64,000 nucleotides of DNA, from NCBI GenBank assembly GCA_012862575.1, contig BLSF01000085.1:62001-126000 (forward strand), written 5' to 3'. The translations under genes and the position numbers were made by a program. The notes beneath the pieces are model-generated. The model was given only the letters and a program-made list of their open reading frames with translations. It was not told where the DNA came from and did no database searches. Positions within the stretch are counted from its first letter, which is position 1. Every line of letters starts with the position of its first letter. Below are positions 62,625-64,000 of the stretch, one piece after another. The DNA comes from Parietichytrium sp. I65-24A (taxonomy: Eukaryota; Sar; Bigyra; Thraustochytrida; Thraustochytriidae).

Positions 62625-63188
62625 ATGTCGGCGGTACCAGAGGAGCCAGCAGCCAAGCGGCAGAAGACGGAGTTCACGCTGCCAGAGCACAAGCAGAACG
62701 TGCGGCACGCTCTTGACAAGGACAAGGATGGGCTGAGCTTGCACGCCATTCTGGACGCCAAAGTGGAGGTGTTCAATGGCCTCGGAGAAGTGGCCGAAGA
62801 GATGATGGAGGCGCTCGGCGTCAACACGATTGGGCAGCTCGCGGAATGGAAGTTTGGCCGCTGGGCGCGCGCCATCAAAGTCCTCGCGGAGCTGGAGGAG
62901 CCATGCGAGGAGAGGGCCAAGTCCAGCTTGAACATCGACAAGGCGCTCGACAAGGACTATGAGACCAAGTCGTTCAAGGAGCTCGTCGATGCTCCGGTCT
63001 CTGCGCTCCAGGGGCTCACGGACAAGGCCGATGAACTGCTCAAGCGCCACAATATCACCACCATTGGCAAGCTCGGCTCCTGGAAGTTCCTCGAGTGGGC
63101 AAACGCAGTCAAGGACCTCGTCGATGCAGAGGAAACCAAGAGCCCCGAGGAGCTCAAGCTGGAGCGCGAGCTCCGCCGCCTCAGCTAG
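62625..63188 (+). CDS. Small protein with two helical (HhH-like) repeats
   Basis: 187 residues. An N-terminal basic patch (AAKRQKTEF) could be a nuclear signal. Two homologous units follow, about 38-105 and 113-175: each has a stretch ending V-x2-L-x-G-L-x4-(A/D)E-x2, a short turn, N-T/I-T-I-G-x-L, W-K-F-x3-A-x-A-(I/V)-K-x-L (NTIGQLAEWKFGRWARAIKVL; ITTIGKLGSWKFLEWANAVKDL). The G-L-x-x ... turn ... G-x-L pattern resembles the helix-hairpin-helix-like domain common in stramenopile and haptophyte proteins; no catalytic residue. Likely a nucleic-acid or protein-binding module (inference). The start ATG is the first in frame. Codon use and repeat conservation support coding. Confidence 0.72.
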   Translation: MSAVPEEPAAKRQKTEFTLPEHKQNVRHALDKDKDGLSLHAILDAKVEVFNGLGEVAEEMMEALGVNTIGQLAEWKFGRWARAIKVLAELEEPCEERAKSSLNIDKALDKDYETKSFKELVDAPVSALQGLTDKADELLKRHNITTIGKLGSWKFLEWANAVKDLVDAEETKSPEELKLERELRRLS

Positions 63189-64000
63189 ACGCAGTCGTGT
63201 TTCCGTTTGCACGACTGCATCCAAGTTCTTCAAGCAATTCAACGCTAGGCCCTTTGTTCGCTTTTCCCCAGCAGGAAAGGCACCATAAACTCCACTCTCT
63301 CAAACAAAACAAAACTCAAACAAAACAAACTTTGGAAATGTATTGACTGTGAAAACAACATCCACATCAACATGAACAAGAATAAGAAAGAGCACCTCCA
63401 GACTTTGAACAGGCGCCTAACGTTTGCCAGCACTAATCAACCAGTAGCGCAGCATCCCCGTCCGCACGTTTCTCTCGAAAGACCGCACTTTACTCCTCGA
63501 GCCCGTGGCTCCTCCATCTCTGCGCTCAAAATCCAACGTCAAACAATCGAAAACGCCGTAAACCGAACAACTGGAACAGACAGCTCGCGAACAATAACTT
63601 TCTTTTCCACAATCACCACCAACCTTTCACGTTGACTCGAGCCTTTCATTTGAACTTGAGCAAAACACAAGCAACGCACATCTGGGTGTGGATAGGCTGG
63701 AATGAGAACTCAACAACATACTCAAAATACTCAACATAGATCGCAAAACTTACTACCGGTCCAGATGTCCGTCTGTGACTTAGTGTTTTAATTAACGAGG
63801 GCATCAGTACCAACGAAGCCGTTCCTTGTTCACCGCATCCTCACAGTAGCAATATATCCACCTCCGCTGAACCAGTGTCCGCGCCCGTGGGTATGCGCGG
63901 CGAGTACTCCCCTGCCGTCCCTAGCCACACATAATCCTCAATTAGGCCGCCGGTAGCGTAGGGATCATAGGGATCGTAGGGTGCGCGCGAGCGTTGCGAG
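63189..64000. other. Right-end spacer
   Basis: 3' flank of the two-repeat gene and the window end. No coding frame, repeat array or RNA gene recognised; gatcata/gatcgta short repeat near 63,962-63,980. Confidence 0.4.

Overview
The window is nuclear DNA of a gene-dense, intron-poor eukaryotic microbe. Evidence: a histone H4 gene, GT-AG introns (seven found, 78-110 bp, one of them GC-AG), a kinesin, RRM proteins, a nucleoside transporter of the ENT family, PI synthase, a peroxisomal (SKL) acyl-CoA synthetase, and purine-rich contexts before ATG codons. Coding DNA is GC-richer than the spacers, which are full of short tandem repeats. The mix of families (FAM177, BIVM-like, GlfB-like, HET/TIR-like plus TPR, CHAT) suits a heterotrophic or algal protist; a stramenopile such as a thraustochytrid is my best guess, but nothing here proves it. 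I see no rRNA, tRNA, CRISPR, transposon or virus-derived gene.

Layout, left to right. 0-11 kb: a membrane-anchored papain-like protease, an Asteroid/XPG-type PIN nuclease, and a single-exon 6-kb gene for a secretory TPR protein (minus). 12-21 kb: PI synthase, a GPI-anchored-type small glycoprotein, a C2-tyrosinase-peptidoglycan-binding-matrixin fusion, and a three-exon peroxisomal acyl-CoA synthetase (minus). 23-34 kb: a FAAH2-like amidase, a four-exon FAM177 gene (minus) reconstructed here from splice sites, a four-span membrane protein (minus), a methylthioribose-kinase-like/DUF2064 fusion, and a CHAT-domain protein whose His and Cys are split by a long insert. 34-41 kb: a two-exon lysophospholipid acyltransferase (minus), a 2-hydroxyacid dehydrogenase (minus), histone H4, and a BIVM-like gene with a GC-AG intron. 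45-64 kb: a two-RRM protein, a HET/TIR-like plus TPR protein (minus), a protein with a GlfB-like C-terminal domain, a kinesin (minus), an ENT transporter (minus) and a two-repeat small protein.

There are no operons; genes are spread over both strands with spacers from about 150 bp to 4.6 kb. Some functions relate (PI synthase, lysophospholipid acyltransferase, acyl-CoA synthetase and fatty-amide hydrolase all act on lipids) but nothing shows they are linked. The most unusual content is in domain fusions: the possibly myristoylated tyrosinase-metalloprotease without a cysteine switch, the split CHAT protein, the HET/TIR-like-TPR protein, the kinase-like fusion in which two key Asp are Asn, and the protease with a UBA-like cytosolic tail.
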